The notes under the pieces: model-generated
What the model was told of the DNA's origin: nothing
What the model saw: the letters and a program-made list of their open reading frames with translations, nothing else
Database searches by the model: none
Translations under genes and position numbers: made by a program
Assembly (NCBI GenBank): GCA_002733135.1
Contig: NVUJ01000002.1
Coordinates: 124,001-188,000 of the forward strand
Length of the DNA: 64,000 bases
Direction of reading: 5' to 3'
Source of the DNA: Cycloclasticus sp.
GTDB lineage: Bacteria; Pseudomonadota; Gammaproteobacteria; Methylococcales; Cycloclasticaceae
In this document: piece after piece, positions 38,611 through 47,689 of the stretch
How positions within the stretch are numbered: the first letter of the stretch is position 1
Layout of the letters: the number at the start of each line of letters is the position of its first letter

Positions 38611-39723
38611 ATGACACACAGCACAACGGTGTTTGCTCATACGCACGCCATCATAGATTTAGCCGCTCTAAAGCATAACGCCGATATCGTTCGGCAATCG
38701 GCACCTAACTCTAAAATAATGGCTGTTATTAAAGCGGATGCGTATGGTCACGGCATGTTAGAAGTTGCCAATGCGCTATCTAGCGTTGATGGTTATGCGG
38801 TAGCAAGAGTTCATGAAGCGATATCGTTACGCGAAGCGGGTATCAAAAAACCAATATTAGTACTAATGGGCTTTGCGACGAGTGATGAAGTATCGATGTT
38901 TTCGCGACATGATTTGGATGCCGTTATCCATAACGAGCATCAACTAGAGCTACTTAATTCAAGTGTTATTGCTCAACCAATATCAGTCTGGCTAAAGATT
39001 AATACCGGTATGAATAGATTAGGTGTTGATGCGCCTGAGGTTAGAAGATTAAACGACATCATGGCGCTATCAGGTAAAGTGCGTTTGCCGATTAAGCTGA
39101 TGACTCATTTGGCGTGTGCTGATGATATGAATTCAAATATGACAGAAGCCCAAATTCAATTGTTTGATCAATCTGTAGATGGCTTGGTAGGAGAGCAAAG
39201 CATTACAAATTCTGCGGGCATTATCGGTTGGAAATATGCACAGCGACAATGGGTAAGACCAGGAATAATGCTGTATGGTGGCAATCCATTTAGTAGTGGT
39301 AAAGCCGAAGAATTAGGACTTAAACCCGTGATGACACTGAAAAGCAACGTCGTTTCTCTTCGAAGCGTAAAAAAAGGACAGAGCGTTGGTTATGGTGCAA
39401 GTTGGGCCCCTAACAGAACCAGTTTAATTGCGACAATAGGGATAGGTTATGGCGATGGCTATCCACGCCATGCAGCGCATGGGACTCCTGTTGTTATTGG
39501 CGGTCAAAAAGCACCTCTTGTAGGGCGTGTTTCAATGGATTCAATTAATGTCGATGTTAGTCAATGCCGCAACATTAGTATTGGTGATGAAGCAATATTA
39601 TGGGGCGAAGGCCTGCCTATTGACGATGTCGCTGAAAACAGTGAAACAATTTCATACGAATTAATGTGCGGTATTACAGAACGCGTAAACAGAAGGTATC
39701 AGGAATCGGATAATGGTGAGTAA
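38611..39723 (+). CDS. alr: Alanine racemase
   Basis: This PLP enzyme makes D-alanine for peptidoglycan. The 370-aa sequence has the PLP lysine in VIKADAYGHGM (about residue 42), KINTGMNRLGV, the GYGDGYPR strand and the second catalytic region VGRVSMDSINVDV. It lies between dnaB and radA, a frequent gammaproteobacterial order, and its last 11 bases overlap radA. Confidence 0.96.
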   Translation: MTHSTTVFAHTHAIIDLAALKHNADIVRQSAPNSKIMAVIKADAYGHGMLEVANALSSVDGYAVARVHEAISLREAGIKKPILVLMGFATSDEVSMFSRHDLDAVIHNEHQLELLNSSVIAQPISVWLKINTGMNRLGVDAPEVRRLNDIMALSGKVRLPIKLMTHLACADDMNSNMTEAQIQLFDQSVDGLVGEQSITNSAGIIGWKYAQRQWVRPGIMLYGGNPFSSGKAEELGLKPVMTLKSNVVSLRSVKKGQSVGYGASWAPNRTSLIATIGIGYGDGYPRHAAHGTPVVIGGQKAPLVGRVSMDSINVDVSQCRNISIGDEAILWGEGLPIDDVAENSETISYELMCGITERVNRRYQESDNGE

Positions 39724-41077
39724 GCAGAAGTTCCTATATCGTTGTAGAGAGTGCGGTGCTAATGCGCCAAAATGGTCGGGACAGTGTCAAGATTGCGGCG
39801 GATGGAATACCTTGGAAGAGTCTGTGACGTTGGGTTCTTCAAAAGCAAACCGATTTAGTGGTTACGCAGATCAAGCTAGTTCATCCGAGGTGGAGGTGCT
39901 GTCTGACGTTGAAATGGGGCGCCTCGAAAGGACGCAAAGTGGGTTAAGTGAGTTAGATAGAGTCTTAGGTGGTGGTATTGTGCCGGGATCAGCTATTTTA
40001 CTTGGCGGCGACCCTGGTATCGGTAAATCAACACTCTTATTGCAATCCATCGCTAGCCTGAGTCAAACATCAAACGTCTTGTATGTAAGTGGAGAAGAGT
40101 CGGCTCAGCAAGTCAGCATGCGTGCCAATAGGCTTCAATTATCCGTCGATAAAGTTAAAATTTTATGCGAGATAGCACTAGAAACTATATTGGCAACGGC
40201 CGAAAAACTATCTTCTGATGTAATAGTTATTGACTCGATACAAACTGTTTTTAGTGATGAGCTGCAATCAGCGCCAGGTTCTGTTGGGCAAGTAAGAGAG
40301 TGCGCCGCACGTTTAGTTCGTTTTGCAAAACGGACGAATACGACGATATTTTTGGTGGGCCATGTGACCAAAGATGGCTCTATTGCAGGGCCACGTGTCC
40401 TCGAACATATGGTGGATTCCGTTTTATATTTTGAGGGTGACTCGGGCAGTCGTTTTAGAATAATTCGTGCGATAAAAAATCGTTTTGGCGCGGTGAATGA
40501 ATTGGGTGTATTTGCAATGACCGAGAAAGGACTGCGCGAGGTATCAAATCCGTCGGCTATTTTTCTATCGCGTCATGAACAGGAAGTGCCGGGCAGTGTT
40601 GTGATGGTAACGCGTGAGGGCTCCCGACCTCTACTGGTAGAGGTGCAAGCGCTGGTTGATGAGAACCGATTAGGTACACCGCGACGTGTAACAGTTGGCA
40701 TGGACCAAAATAGGTTAGCTATGCTGTTGGCGATTTTGCACCGCCATGGCCAATGTTCGTTGTTAGATCAAGACGTGTTTGTGAATATTGTCGGCGGTTT
40801 GCGAGTGATGGAAACGGGGGGTGATTTGGCCATAGTGGTAGCTTTGTTATCTAGCTTTAAAGCAAAAAATATTCCTAAAGACTGGGTTATATTTGGTGAA
40901 CTAGGTTTGTCGGGTGAAGTCCGCCCTGTGCCGAACGGTGAGGAGCGGCTAAGAGAAGCGGCTAAACACGGTTTTAAATTTGCATTAGCACCGAAGGGAA
41001 ATATCCCAAAAGGTGGGATTGATGGGTTGGAGATTACCCCCGTGAGTGTCTTGCGTGACGCGTTGCAGTTTTTTTAA
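39713..41077 (+). CDS. radA: DNA repair protein RadA
   Basis: RadA is a RecA-like, DnaB-type ATPase that extends D-loops during homologous recombination. The 454-aa protein has an N-terminal zinc finger (CRECGANAPKWSGQCQDCGGWNTLEE), Walker A GGDPGIGKSTLL, the RadA-specific KNRFG motif and a C-terminal Lon-protease-like domain (FVNIVGGLRVMETGGDLAIVVALLSS, FGELGLSGEVRPVP). It overlaps alr by 11 bases and converges with a CorC-type gene whose stop is 11 bases away. Confidence 0.97.
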   Translation: MVSKQKFLYRCRECGANAPKWSGQCQDCGGWNTLEESVTLGSSKANRFSGYADQASSSEVEVLSDVEMGRLERTQSGLSELDRVLGGGIVPGSAILLGGDPGIGKSTLLLQSIASLSQTSNVLYVSGEESAQQVSMRANRLQLSVDKVKILCEIALETILATAEKLSSDVIVIDSIQTVFSDELQSAPGSVGQVRECAARLVRFAKRTNTTIFLVGHVTKDGSIAGPRVLEHMVDSVLYFEGDSGSRFRIIRAIKNRFGAVNELGVFAMTEKGLREVSNPSAIFLSRHEQEVPGSVVMVTREGSRPLLVEVQALVDENRLGTPRRVTVGMDQNRLAMLLAILHRHGQCSLLDQDVFVNIVGGLRVMETGGDLAIVVALLSSFKAKNIPKDWVIFGELGLSGEVRPVPNGEERLREAAKHGFKFALAPKGNIPKGGIDGLEITPVSVLRDALQFF

Positions 41078-41088
41078 AAAGCCACGTT

Positions 41089-42351
41089 TTAAGCGCTATT
41101 TTTTGGCCGGCATTTTATTAATTTAACGGCGTTATCGTCCATTTGAACAATTTCAATAGCTTGTCCAAATAATTTAAGACTCGTGCCCTGTTCAGGAATA
41201 GCCTCTAAGTGTTCAAGTATTAAACCATTTAGTGTTTTTGGGCCATTCGTGGGCAAAGACCATCTTAAGGAACGGTTGAGGTCTCTTATAGTAATATTGC
41301 CGTTGATAAACAGTGAGCCATCTGATTTTTTTTGAATGTCTGGCGAGCTATCAGAGGGGTCTGTAGTGAACTCTCCAATCACTTCTTCGAGCACATCTTG
41401 CAAGGTAATTAACCCAAGAATACTGCCGTATTCATTGACGACAATCGCTAAACGTTGTTTGTTTTGTTGAAAATTTATCAGCTGTTGATAGAGTGTTGTA
41501 TTGTTTGGAATGAAGTAAGTATTACGTTGAATAGCGGCCAATTTTTCAGGCTTAATATCATCGCTTTTGACTAAACGCAGTATATCTTTTGTTCTTATAT
41601 ATCCTTGAATGTTATCAATATTAGTTTTAAAGATAGGCAAACTTGAGTACGAGGAATTAAGAAGTTGTTTCCTTATTTCATTCGGACTGTCATCAAGGTC
41701 AATACCATGAATTTCATTAAGGGGGGTCATGATGTCTTCTACCGTGGCCTGTTCAAGATCCAAAATACCCAACAGCATTTCTTTATGTTGTTGTGGGATC
41801 ATGGAGCCAGTCTCAGTGACGATGGTACGTAGTTCCTCATGCTTCATAGGCGCTTCAAACTGATTAATAGTATGTAAGCCTAGTAATTTGAGTAGCCAGT
41901 TTGCGAGTGTGTTAATAACCCACACCAAGGGGTATAAAATCTTAAGTAGGGGCGTGTAAATAATCGATGCAAAGAACGCTAATCGTTCTGGGTGGTTGGC
42001 GGCCCATGTTTTTGGTGCCACTTCAGAGAAAACTAAGATAACGAATGTTAACAAGCCAGCGGCTATGGCGATACCTGCCTCACCATAAAGACGTAAGGCG
42101 ATAATGGTGGCAATAGAGGCGGCGAATATATTAATAAAATTATTACCGAGTAAAATCAAACCGATTAAACGATCCGGTTTTTGTAGTAATGTGTGAGCCA
42201 GCTTAGCGGTTCTATGATTGTTTTTAATAAGATGAAGTAAGCGGTAACGGTTAAGGCGCATTAAAGCGGTCTCTGAACCCGAGAAAAATGCTGATAATAG
42301 GATAAGGATGGCTAGCAATGTAAAAAGAAAGCCTAAAGAAAGATCAGTCAC
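41089..42351 (-). CDS. CNNM/CBS-pair membrane protein (CorC/HlyC family)
   Basis: A 420-aa protein with a CNNM transmembrane domain (three to four hydrophobic segments before residue 160, including FFSGSETALMRLNRYRL), a CBS pair (about 200-320, VEDIMTPLNEIHGIDL, GLITLQDVLEEVIGEF) and a C-terminal CorC_HlyC domain. Family members take part in magnesium or cobalt homeostasis or are annotated as hemolysin-like, although that name does not imply haemolysis. The closest E. coli type is YfjD. Divergent from oadG, with a 204-bp gap between them. Confidence 0.9.
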   Translation of the reverse strand: MTDLSLGFLFTLLAILILLSAFFSGSETALMRLNRYRLLHLIKNNHRTAKLAHTLLQKPDRLIGLILLGNNFINIFAASIATIIALRLYGEAGIAIAAGLLTFVILVFSEVAPKTWAANHPERLAFFASIIYTPLLKILYPLVWVINTLANWLLKLLGLHTINQFEAPMKHEELRTIVTETGSMIPQQHKEMLLGILDLEQATVEDIMTPLNEIHGIDLDDSPNEIRKQLLNSSYSSLPIFKTNIDNIQGYIRTKDILRLVKSDDIKPEKLAAIQRNTYFIPNNTTLYQQLINFQQNKQRLAIVVNEYGSILGLITLQDVLEEVIGEFTTDPSDSSPDIQKKSDGSLFINGNITIRDLNRSLRWSLPTNGPKTLNGLILEHLEAIPEQGTSLKLFGQAIEIVQMDDNAVKLIKCRPKNSA

Positions 42352-42543
42352 GATGTGCGAGTGTTGTAATAAATAATAACTACGTTCTAAAACTTGGTCG
42401 CCAAACTGTCAAGTAATAACAAGAGAAATAGGAAAGTTTGTATCTTAGTGACCTTGTTTTGCTACGTCACTAGTTAAAGACTATCACAATGATTTGAAAT
42501 TAAAAGGTTTTATATGGCAGTTATTTTTATAGGCTAAATGCCT

Positions 42544-42549
42544 TATAAT
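42544..42549 (+). promoter_or_regulatory. -10 element of oadGAB immediately before the start codon
   Basis: A perfect TATAAT ends six bases before the ATG at 42556. The expected transcription start is therefore at or next to the A of the ATG. The -35 region is poor (TTATTT, 17 bases upstream). No Shine-Dalgarno sequence precedes either the 42556 or the 42565 ATG. Confidence 0.55.
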
Positions 42550-42555
42550 TAACGA

Positions 42556-42789
42556 ATGAATGTAATGAATTTAATAGAACAAGGTATCGAATTAATGCTA
42601 CTTGGGATGGGGATGGTTTTTTTCATCTTGGGTTTATTGGTTATTGTTATTAAGACCGCGTCGACTTTGATTTTAAAATATGAGCCCGTTGCAAGTTTCG
42701 ATGCGAGCAAGTTGCAGGGCTCAAATAAAATAGGCGAAGATGTAGTTGAAGCAATATCTATAGCGGTTCAGCGTTATCGTTCCAAATAA
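42556..42789 (+). CDS. oadG: Oxaloacetate decarboxylase gamma subunit
   Basis: The small gamma subunit joins the alpha and beta subunits of the Na+-translocating oxaloacetate decarboxylase at the membrane. The 77-aa protein has one transmembrane helix (MLLGMGMVFFILGLLVIVI, about residues 14-33) and a short cytoplasmic tail. An in-frame ATG at 42565 is an alternative start. It is followed after 12 bases by oadA, giving the usual oadGAB order. Confidence 0.9.
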   Translation: MNVMNLIEQGIELMLLGMGMVFFILGLLVIVIKTASTLILKYEPVASFDASKLQGSNKIGEDVVEAISIAVQRYRSK

Positions 42790-42801
42790 TTTAAAAAACT
42801 T

Positions 42802-44589
42802 ATGACAAATCCATTAAAAATTACTGACGTCGTGTTGCGCGACGCACATCAATCTTTATTTGCCACGCGTTTACGCATTGAGGACATGTTACCAATAGCT
42901 GAGAAGCTAGATAAAATTGGTTATTGGTCGCTTGAAACGTGGGGTGGAGCTACTTTTGATTCTTGTATCCGCTACCTTGGCGAAGACCCTTGGGAGCGTT
43001 TAAGGCTATTAAAAGCAGCCATGCCAAACACTCAGCAGCAGATGTTGTTGCGTGGCCAAAATCTTTTAGGCTATAGGCACTATGCGGATGATGTTGTTCG
43101 TAAATTTGTTGAACGAGCAGCCGACAATGGTATGGATGTATTCCGTATCTTTGACGCAATGAATGACGTTCGAAATCTTGATACAGCGATTAAAGCGACA
43201 ATTGAAGCGGGCAAACACGCGCAAGGCACAATTTGTTACACAAAAAGCCCTGTCCATACCTTGGATGGTTGGGTTGATATGGGTAAGAAGCTTGAAGATG
43301 CTGGCTGTCATTCAATTGCCATCAAAGATATGGCGGGTTTATTGAAACCTTATGATGCGGCGGATTTAGTTAAACGCTTAAAAAGCTCATGTGATGTGCC
43401 GATTGCATTGCACAGTCATGCAACAACAGGCATGAGTGTAGCCACGTGTTTGAAAGCGGTGGATGCGGGCTTGGATATGCTTGATACGGCAATATCTTCT
43501 ATGAGTATGACGTACGGCCATTCGCCGACAGAAACATTCATTGCGATGCTAGAAGGCACTGAACGTGCAACAGGGCTCGATATAGATGCGGTTGAAGAAA
43601 TTGCAGCTTACTTTAGAACCGTCCGCCCTAAATACGCAGAATTTGAAGGCTCACTGAAAGGCGTTGATTCTCGAATCCTGATTGCACAGGTACCGGGTGG
43701 CATGTTGACTAACCTTGAGAGCCAACTAAAACAGCAAAATGCAGGTGATAAAATTGATGAGGTATTGGCTGAAATTCCAGCTGTGCGTGAAGACTTAGGC
43801 TTCTTACCATTGGTAACACCCACATCGCAAATTGTGGGTACACAAGCGGTGATGAATATTCTGATGGGCGAGCGTTACAAGTCGCTGAGTAAAGAGACAA
43901 TTGGTGTATTAAAAGGCGAGTATGGCGCGACACCAGCGCCAGTTAATGCAGAGCTTCAAGCGAAAGTATTAGACGGTGGAGAAGCGATTACTTGCCGGCC
44001 AGCAGACCTCATTGACGATGAGCTAGATAAATTGGTTGTTGATTTAGAAGCTAAAGCAAAAGCAGAAAACTTGCAGTTGGCAGATCAGGTTATTGACGAT
44101 GTATTAACTTACGCATTATTTCCTCAAGTGGGTTTGGACTTTATTAAAAATAGAAATAACCCTGATGCATTTGAGCCCGTTCCGACGGGCGTGAAAACTG
44201 TGAGTTCGGCTGAGTTAAATACTCCAGAAAGTTATGATGTTGAAGTGAAAGGTAAGGTTTACCAAGTGACAGTGGGCGCTAGTGGTTCAATAGAAAATAT
44301 TGCACCTGCAGCAGCTACAGCAAGCGCGAAACCTGCGATGACTCAGCAACCCGTCCCGTCAGCAGATTATTGTCAAAACGACCCACTATTGTCGCCAATG
44401 GCTGGCAATATTGTAAGGATTGGTGTGGCGGCTGGTGATGACGTGCATGAAGGTGATGTGGTTATTATTCTCGAAGCGATGAAAATGGAAACTGAAATCA
44501 GAGCGCATATTGAAGGCCAAATTTCAGACGTTTTCGTAAAAGAAGGTGAGTCGGTTCCGGCAGGCGCACCATTAATTCTAATTTGTTAG
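42802..44589 (+). CDS. oadA: Oxaloacetate decarboxylase alpha subunit (biotin-dependent)
   Basis: OadA transfers the carboxyl group of oxaloacetate to biotin; the beta subunit then decarboxylates it and pumps Na+. The 595-aa protein has an N-terminal carboxyltransferase TIM barrel ([36 protein letters not shown] metal-binding His), a PYC_OADA helical domain (about 290-460) and a C-terminal biotinyl domain with biotin-accepting lysine K561 in EAMKMETEI. An Ala/Pro-rich linker precedes the biotinyl domain. oadB starts ten bases downstream. The complex can also support fermentation of citrate or simply turn over oxaloacetate to generate a Na+ gradient. Confidence 0.96.
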   Translation: MTNPLKITDVVLRDAHQSLFATRLRIEDMLPIAEKLDKIGYWSLETWGGATFDSCIRYLGEDPWERLRLLKAAMPNTQQQMLLRGQNLLGYRHYADDVVRKFVERAADNGMDVFRIFDAMNDVRNLDTAIKATIEAGKHAQGTICYTKSPVHTLDGWVDMGKKLEDAGCHSIAIKDMAGLLKPYDAADLVKRLKSSCDVPIALHSHATTGMSVATCLKAVDAGLDMLDTAISSMSMTYGHSPTETFIAMLEGTERATGLDIDAVEEIAAYFRTVRPKYAEFEGSLKGVDSRILIAQVPGGMLTNLESQLKQQNAGDKIDEVLAEIPAVREDLGFLPLVTPTSQIVGTQAVMNILMGERYKSLSKETIGVLKGEYGATPAPVNAELQAKVLDGGEAITCRPADLIDDELDKLVVDLEAKAKAENLQLADQVIDDVLTYALFPQVGLDFIKNRNNPDAFEPVPTGVKTVSSAELNTPESYDVEVKGKVYQVTVGASGSIENIAPAAATASAKPAMTQQPVPSADYCQNDPLLSPMAGNIVRIGVAAGDDVHEGDVVIILEAMKMETEIRAHIEGQISDVFVKEGESVPAGAPLILIC

Positions 44590-44599
44590 GCTAAGTATA

Positions 44600-45733
44600 A
44601 TGGAAAGCGGCGTATTACAAATTTGGCAATCGACAGGCATTGCAAACTTCGAATGGGGTAATGTGTTAATGATAGGCATTGGCCTGCTGTTGATTTATTT
44701 AGCGATTGCTAAAAAGTTTGAACCCTTATTGTTACTACCCATTGGCTTTGGTGGAATATTGGCGAATATCCCTATTGCAGGTATCAGCGGGCCAGATGGA
44801 TTATTGGGTATTTTGTACCATATGGGTGTCGATACCGGCTTGTTCCCATTATTAATCTTCATGGGTGTCGGTGCGTTAACGGATTTTGGCGCATTAATTG
44901 CGATGCCGAGCTTGTTGGTTCTAGGTGCAGCTGCTCAATTTGGTATTTTTGCGACGTTAATTGGTGCCCTAGCGATGAACTTCATTCCTGGCATGGAATT
45001 TAGCTTGGCAGATGCTTCTGCCATCGCGATTATTGGCGGTGCAGATGGGCCAACGGCTATTTTCTTAGCATCCAAGCTGGCGCCAGATTTGCTCGGTGCT
45101 ATTGCGGTTGCAGCGTATTCTTATATGGCCTTGGTACCACTTATTCAGCCACCTATCATGCGGGCATTAACAACGGAGGCTGAACGAAAAGTTGAGATGA
45201 AACATCTTCGACACGTTAGTAAACAGGAAAGGATTGTTTTTCCGTTGATTATTCTAACGGTGGTTATTTTGTTTTTGCCAGCTTCTGCACCTTTAATCGG
45301 GATGTTGGCCTTCGGTAATTTGATGCGCGAAAGTGGTGTTGTCGACCGCCTTAGTTCAACGGCGCAAAATGAACTCATTAATATTGTGACTATCTTTCTT
45401 GGTTTGGCTATTGGTTCAAAATTATCAGCTGATAAATTCTTAACCGCCGAAACGCTCGGTATTTTAGTGCTTGGTATGGCCGCCTTCTCAGTGGGTACGG
45501 CTGGTGGTGTATTAATGGGAAAAGTAATGCATAAGGTAACCGGTGGCAAAGTTAACCCATTAATTGGCGCTGCGGGTGTTTCTGCGGTTCCAATGGCAGC
45601 CAGGGTGGTCAATAAAGTAGGCCAGGAGTCTAACCCGAATAACTTCTTGTTAATGCACGCGATGGGGCCCAATGTGGCTGGGGTGATTGGTTCTGCCGTA
45701 GCCGCCGGTGTGTTGCTCGCTATCGTAGGGTAA
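44600..45733 (+). CDS. oadB: Oxaloacetate decarboxylase beta subunit (Na+ pump)
   Basis: OadB is the membrane subunit that decarboxylates carboxybiotin and exports Na+. The 377-aa protein has about nine to eleven hydrophobic segments and the conserved [19 protein letters not shown] with the Na+-binding aspartate, [13 protein letters not shown] and [18 protein letters not shown]. Its close spacing to oadA and oadG supports a single operon. The stop is three bases from the converging stop of the next gene, with no visible terminator. Confidence 0.96.
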   Translation: MESGVLQIWQSTGIANFEWGNVLMIGIGLLLIYLAIAKKFEPLLLLPIGFGGILANIPIAGISGPDGLLGILYHMGVDTGLFPLLIFMGVGALTDFGALIAMPSLLVLGAAAQFGIFATLIGALAMNFIPGMEFSLADASAIAIIGGADGPTAIFLASKLAPDLLGAIAVAAYSYMALVPLIQPPIMRALTTEAERKVEMKHLRHVSKQERIVFPLIILTVVILFLPASAPLIGMLAFGNLMRESGVVDRLSSTAQNELINIVTIFLGLAIGSKLSADKFLTAETLGILVLGMAAFSVGTAGGVLMGKVMHKVTGGKVNPLIGAAGVSAVPMAARVVNKVGQESNPNNFLLMHAMGPNVAGVIGSAVAAGVLLAIVG

Positions 45734-45736
45734 GTT

Positions 45737-46432
45737 TTATTCGTTAGCGTTACTTTTGCGTGCGTTTATAAAGGTCACGAATAAAAAAATAACGCAGCTG
45801 CTCAGCATGATGGTAAGAACAATGATGATGTTCTGATGGCCATCCTGTTTAACGTGTAGTTCATCTAGCAGTAGATTGGTCTCTTCGTCGACTAACGCAA
45901 CAAACGCGGTAATGATTTCGTTCATTGGAATTTGATTGGGTACGGCTGTGTTAAATAATGTTTTAGCAGCACGGCTTTTTTCATCGTCCAGTAACAAATT
46001 TGCAACAAACATTTGAATGTCAGCATTTTTGCCGGTGAGTTCAAGTAATTCTTGTAGAAGCTTACCTTGTTGCTCAGTTAGTTCCACTGCTTGTAGGAAG
46101 TCTCGGTTTTTTTTAAAAATATTGGCGTGTCGAAAGAGTAATTGATGCTGCCCATCTTTAACAAAAGCATCAGTCTGGTTAAGCATTTTTAGCAGCGTAA
46201 TAGATCGATTCTGCATTGCGTGAGCCATTTGGGTTATTGCATGGCTTTTTTTCTGCATCTTAGCAATGGATAATTCTGCTTGTTGATACAACTCATTTGA
46301 TTGGCTGTTGATATAATGTAACGACCAGCCAGCGCTAAAGCAGACGGCAACAGCAAGTAATATGTATAGCTTGCGGCTGGTTTTTTTAACGGACGGGTGT
46401 GCTGGCTTCATTGACGTAAGATTAGCAGACAA
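45737..46432 (-). CDS. Membrane protein with a periplasmic helical sensor-like domain, no output domain
   Basis: I do not recognise this 231-aa protein. It has a basic cytoplasmic N-terminus, a transmembrane segment (about 24-42, LYILLAVAVCFSAGWSLHYI), about 155 residues of mostly alpha-helical periplasmic sequence rich in Gln, Leu and Lys (LYQQAELSIAKMQKKSHAITQMAHAMQNRS), a second transmembrane segment (about 203-222, IIIVLTIMLSSCVIFLFVTF) and a ten-residue tail. This is the layout of a chemoreceptor or histidine-kinase four-helix-bundle sensor domain, but it ends where HAMP and output domains would start. It may be a stand-alone sensor or a gene that lost its output part. Confidence 0.65.
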   Translation of the reverse strand: MSANLTSMKPAHPSVKKTSRKLYILLAVAVCFSAGWSLHYINSQSNELYQQAELSIAKMQKKSHAITQMAHAMQNRSITLLKMLNQTDAFVKDGQHQLLFRHANIFKKNRDFLQAVELTEQQGKLLQELLELTGKNADIQMFVANLLLDDEKSRAAKTLFNTAVPNQIPMNEIITAFVALVDEETNLLLDELHVKQDGHQNIIIVLTIMLSSCVIFLFVTFINARKSNANE

Positions 46433-46455
46433 ATTTATTTTTACCTAGGCTTGTT

Positions 46456-46494
46456 ATGAACAGACAATTTTCCATTGCGCCAATGATGGACTAG
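46456..46494 (+). pseudogene. dusA: Remnant of the native 5' end of dusA
   Basis: ATG AAC AGA CAA TTT TCC ATT GCG CCA ATG ATG GAC TAG encodes MNRQFSIAPMMD and then stops. DusA proteins commonly start in just this way and continue WTDRHCR. The same SIAPMMD coding sequence recurs inside the intact dusA at 49182, 2.7 kb away. I read this as the original dusA start, cut off by integration of the element described next. Confidence 0.85.
46471..46490 (+). repeat. Left attachment repeat (attL), copy of dusA 5' coding sequence
   Basis: TCCATTGCGCCAATGATGGA is identical to 49182-49201, and the next ten bases still match at most positions (CTAGACAGAC against TTGGACTGAC). It is in frame with the remnant start codon at 46456. 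Confidence 0.85.
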
Positions 46495-46580
46495 ACAGAC
46501 TGCTTTAATTAAGCTTTCGTTTTCAATGTCTTAGCTCAACTACAAGAAAAAATGACGCGAATAGGCGTACTAGATTGTTA

Positions 46581-46637
46581 CATAACCGTCGCATCAACCT
46601 GAATTAAAAGCTATTCCGGTTATGCTTTTTGTTAGCT
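46581..46637 (+). repeat. Degenerate recombination site before cassette 1
   Basis: CATAACCG (46581-46588) and CGGTTATG (46617-46624) form a perfect 8-bp inverted repeat just ahead of the cassette junction GTTAGCTG at 46631-46638. The left arm TAACCGTCGCATCAAC resembles the arms of the attC-like site at 47690. It may be the end of an earlier cassette or an attI-like or secondary insertion site. The 137 bases before the junction hold no gene. Confidence 0.35.
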
Positions 46638-46670
46638 GTAACTGAAGTTCTGGAGTATTTGGCCGAAAAC

Positions 46671-46700
46671 AACTATACTCTGATTAAAATAACAATAGTT
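46671..46700 (+). promoter_or_regulatory. Candidate promoter and operator of the Panacea gene
   Basis: AACTAT ... ATAGTT forms a 6-bp inverted repeat with an 18-base spacer and covers a TATACT -10-like element (46674-46679). AAGGA lies seven bases before the ATG at 46717. An operator overlapping the promoter would fit autoregulation by a toxin-antitoxin pair. The -35 is weak. Confidence 0.4.
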
Positions 46701-46716
46701 AACCTAAGGAAAAACA

Positions 46717-47184
46717 ATGACTTACAAAGCAATCGATATCGCAAATTGGTTTATTAGTCAATTCGACAAAGAATCAGGCGATGTAATCACTCATCTAAAG
46801 GTTCAAAAACTTCTATACTTTTCAGAGGCTTGGAGCCAAGTTCTGCTTGAAAAGGAATTGTTTCCCGAAGAAATGGAAGCATGGACTCATGGCCCTGTTG
46901 TAAGAGAAGTCTTTAATCAATTTAATAGCGCAGGCTGGCAGCCACTCAATGTTACCGAAGAAATAGTTAAATTTGATCAAGATGTTTCTAATGTGCTTTT
47001 ACAGGTATTGGAAGCTTACGGGGACATTTCAGCAAAGACACTTGAAGAAATGACTCATCAAGATCGGCCATGGAAAGATGCAAGAGGTTCTTTGCCGCTT
47101 GAGGCTAGATGTTCTGATATTATTAGCAAAAACTCTATTAAAGTATATTTCACCGAGAAATATAACGAAGCATTAAATGCCTAA
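46717..47184 (+). CDS. Panacea-domain (DUF4065, SocA-like) antitoxin candidate
   Basis: The 155-aa protein has the Panacea hallmarks: an N-terminal KAIDIANWFISQF, HLKVQKLLYFSEAWSQVLLEKELFPEEMEAWTHGPVV and a helical C-terminal half with ISAKTLEEMTHQDRPWKDAR. Panacea domains are known as versatile antitoxin modules that neutralise many unrelated toxins, and SocA is a proteolytic adaptor antitoxin of the same superfamily. Here the gene overlaps the next gene by eight bases and both sit inside one integron-like cassette with no other gene, which strongly suggests a two-gene toxin-antitoxin unit. The role of antitoxin is inferred from family and arrangement. Confidence 0.88.
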   Translation: MTYKAIDIANWFISQFDKESGDVITHLKVQKLLYFSEAWSQVLLEKELFPEEMEAWTHGPVVREVFNQFNSAGWQPLNVTEEIVKFDQDVSNVLLQVLEAYGDISAKTLEEMTHQDRPWKDARGSLPLEARCSDIISKNSIKVYFTEKYNEALNA

Positions 47185-47689
47185 AAATGCAAAAAAACGT
47201 CTTCCAAAAAATGCGATTAAAAATGAAGCTTCAGACTTATCTGTAAGAGCAAACCTTAAAGAAGTTAAAATAATAGGGCTAATTGCTAAAGAAATACAAG
47301 AAAACTCAACTCCTCTTAAATTGAATCCATATGTAGCACTGAAATATTATAAAAGCGATTGGCAGTGCTTCTCTGAATGGGAGTCTCAAGAGCTTAAAGA
47401 GTTTTCATCCTTCCTTAAAATACTCCAAAAACATAATTGGGAACAAGTATATAATACTGGTAGTAAAATTCCGAAACATGGGTTGGCGTATACTAAATAT
47501 GAAATTAATGACGTGAATTCAGAAGCTATTAGAAATAAACTAGCATTAGTAAAAAAGGAAATATCTGAAGACATTAATTTTTTTGAATTAAGAGTTAATC
47601 AAAATAAATTGAGAGTTCATGGGTTTCAATCTCAATCTGTATTTTTTCTAGTGGTTTTAGATAGAAATCACGAAGCATTTCCAATGTAA
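47177..47689 (+). CDS. Unrecognised protein, candidate toxin partner of the Panacea antitoxin
   Basis: I cannot assign a family to this 170-aa protein with confidence. The N-terminus is very basic (MPKNAKKRLPKNAIKN), the middle is mixed and Lys/Glu-rich (CFSEWESQELKEFSSFLKILQKHNWEQVYNTGSK), and the C-terminal strands read FFELRVNQNKLRVHGFQSQSV and FFLVVLDRNHEAFPM. The last block (beta strands with a conserved-looking LDxNH near the end) suggests a compact nuclease-like or RelE/HigB-like fold, but that is only an impression. The gene is AT-rich relative to the core genome, overlaps the Panacea gene by eight bases, and its stop is next to the attC-like site. No signal peptide or membrane segment is present. 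Confidence 0.7.
   Translation: MPKNAKKRLPKNAIKNEASDLSVRANLKEVKIIGLIAKEIQENSTPLKLNPYVALKYYKSDWQCFSEWESQELKEFSSFLKILQKHNWEQVYNTGSKIPKHGLAYTKYEINDVNSEAIRNKLALVKKEISEDINFFELRVNQNKLRVHGFQSQSVFFLVVLDRNHEAFPM

Noticed and set aside
45145-45672. 175-aa minus-strand ORF inside oadB
   Set aside because: It is a shadow of the beta-subunit gene; the sense frame has full family motifs.
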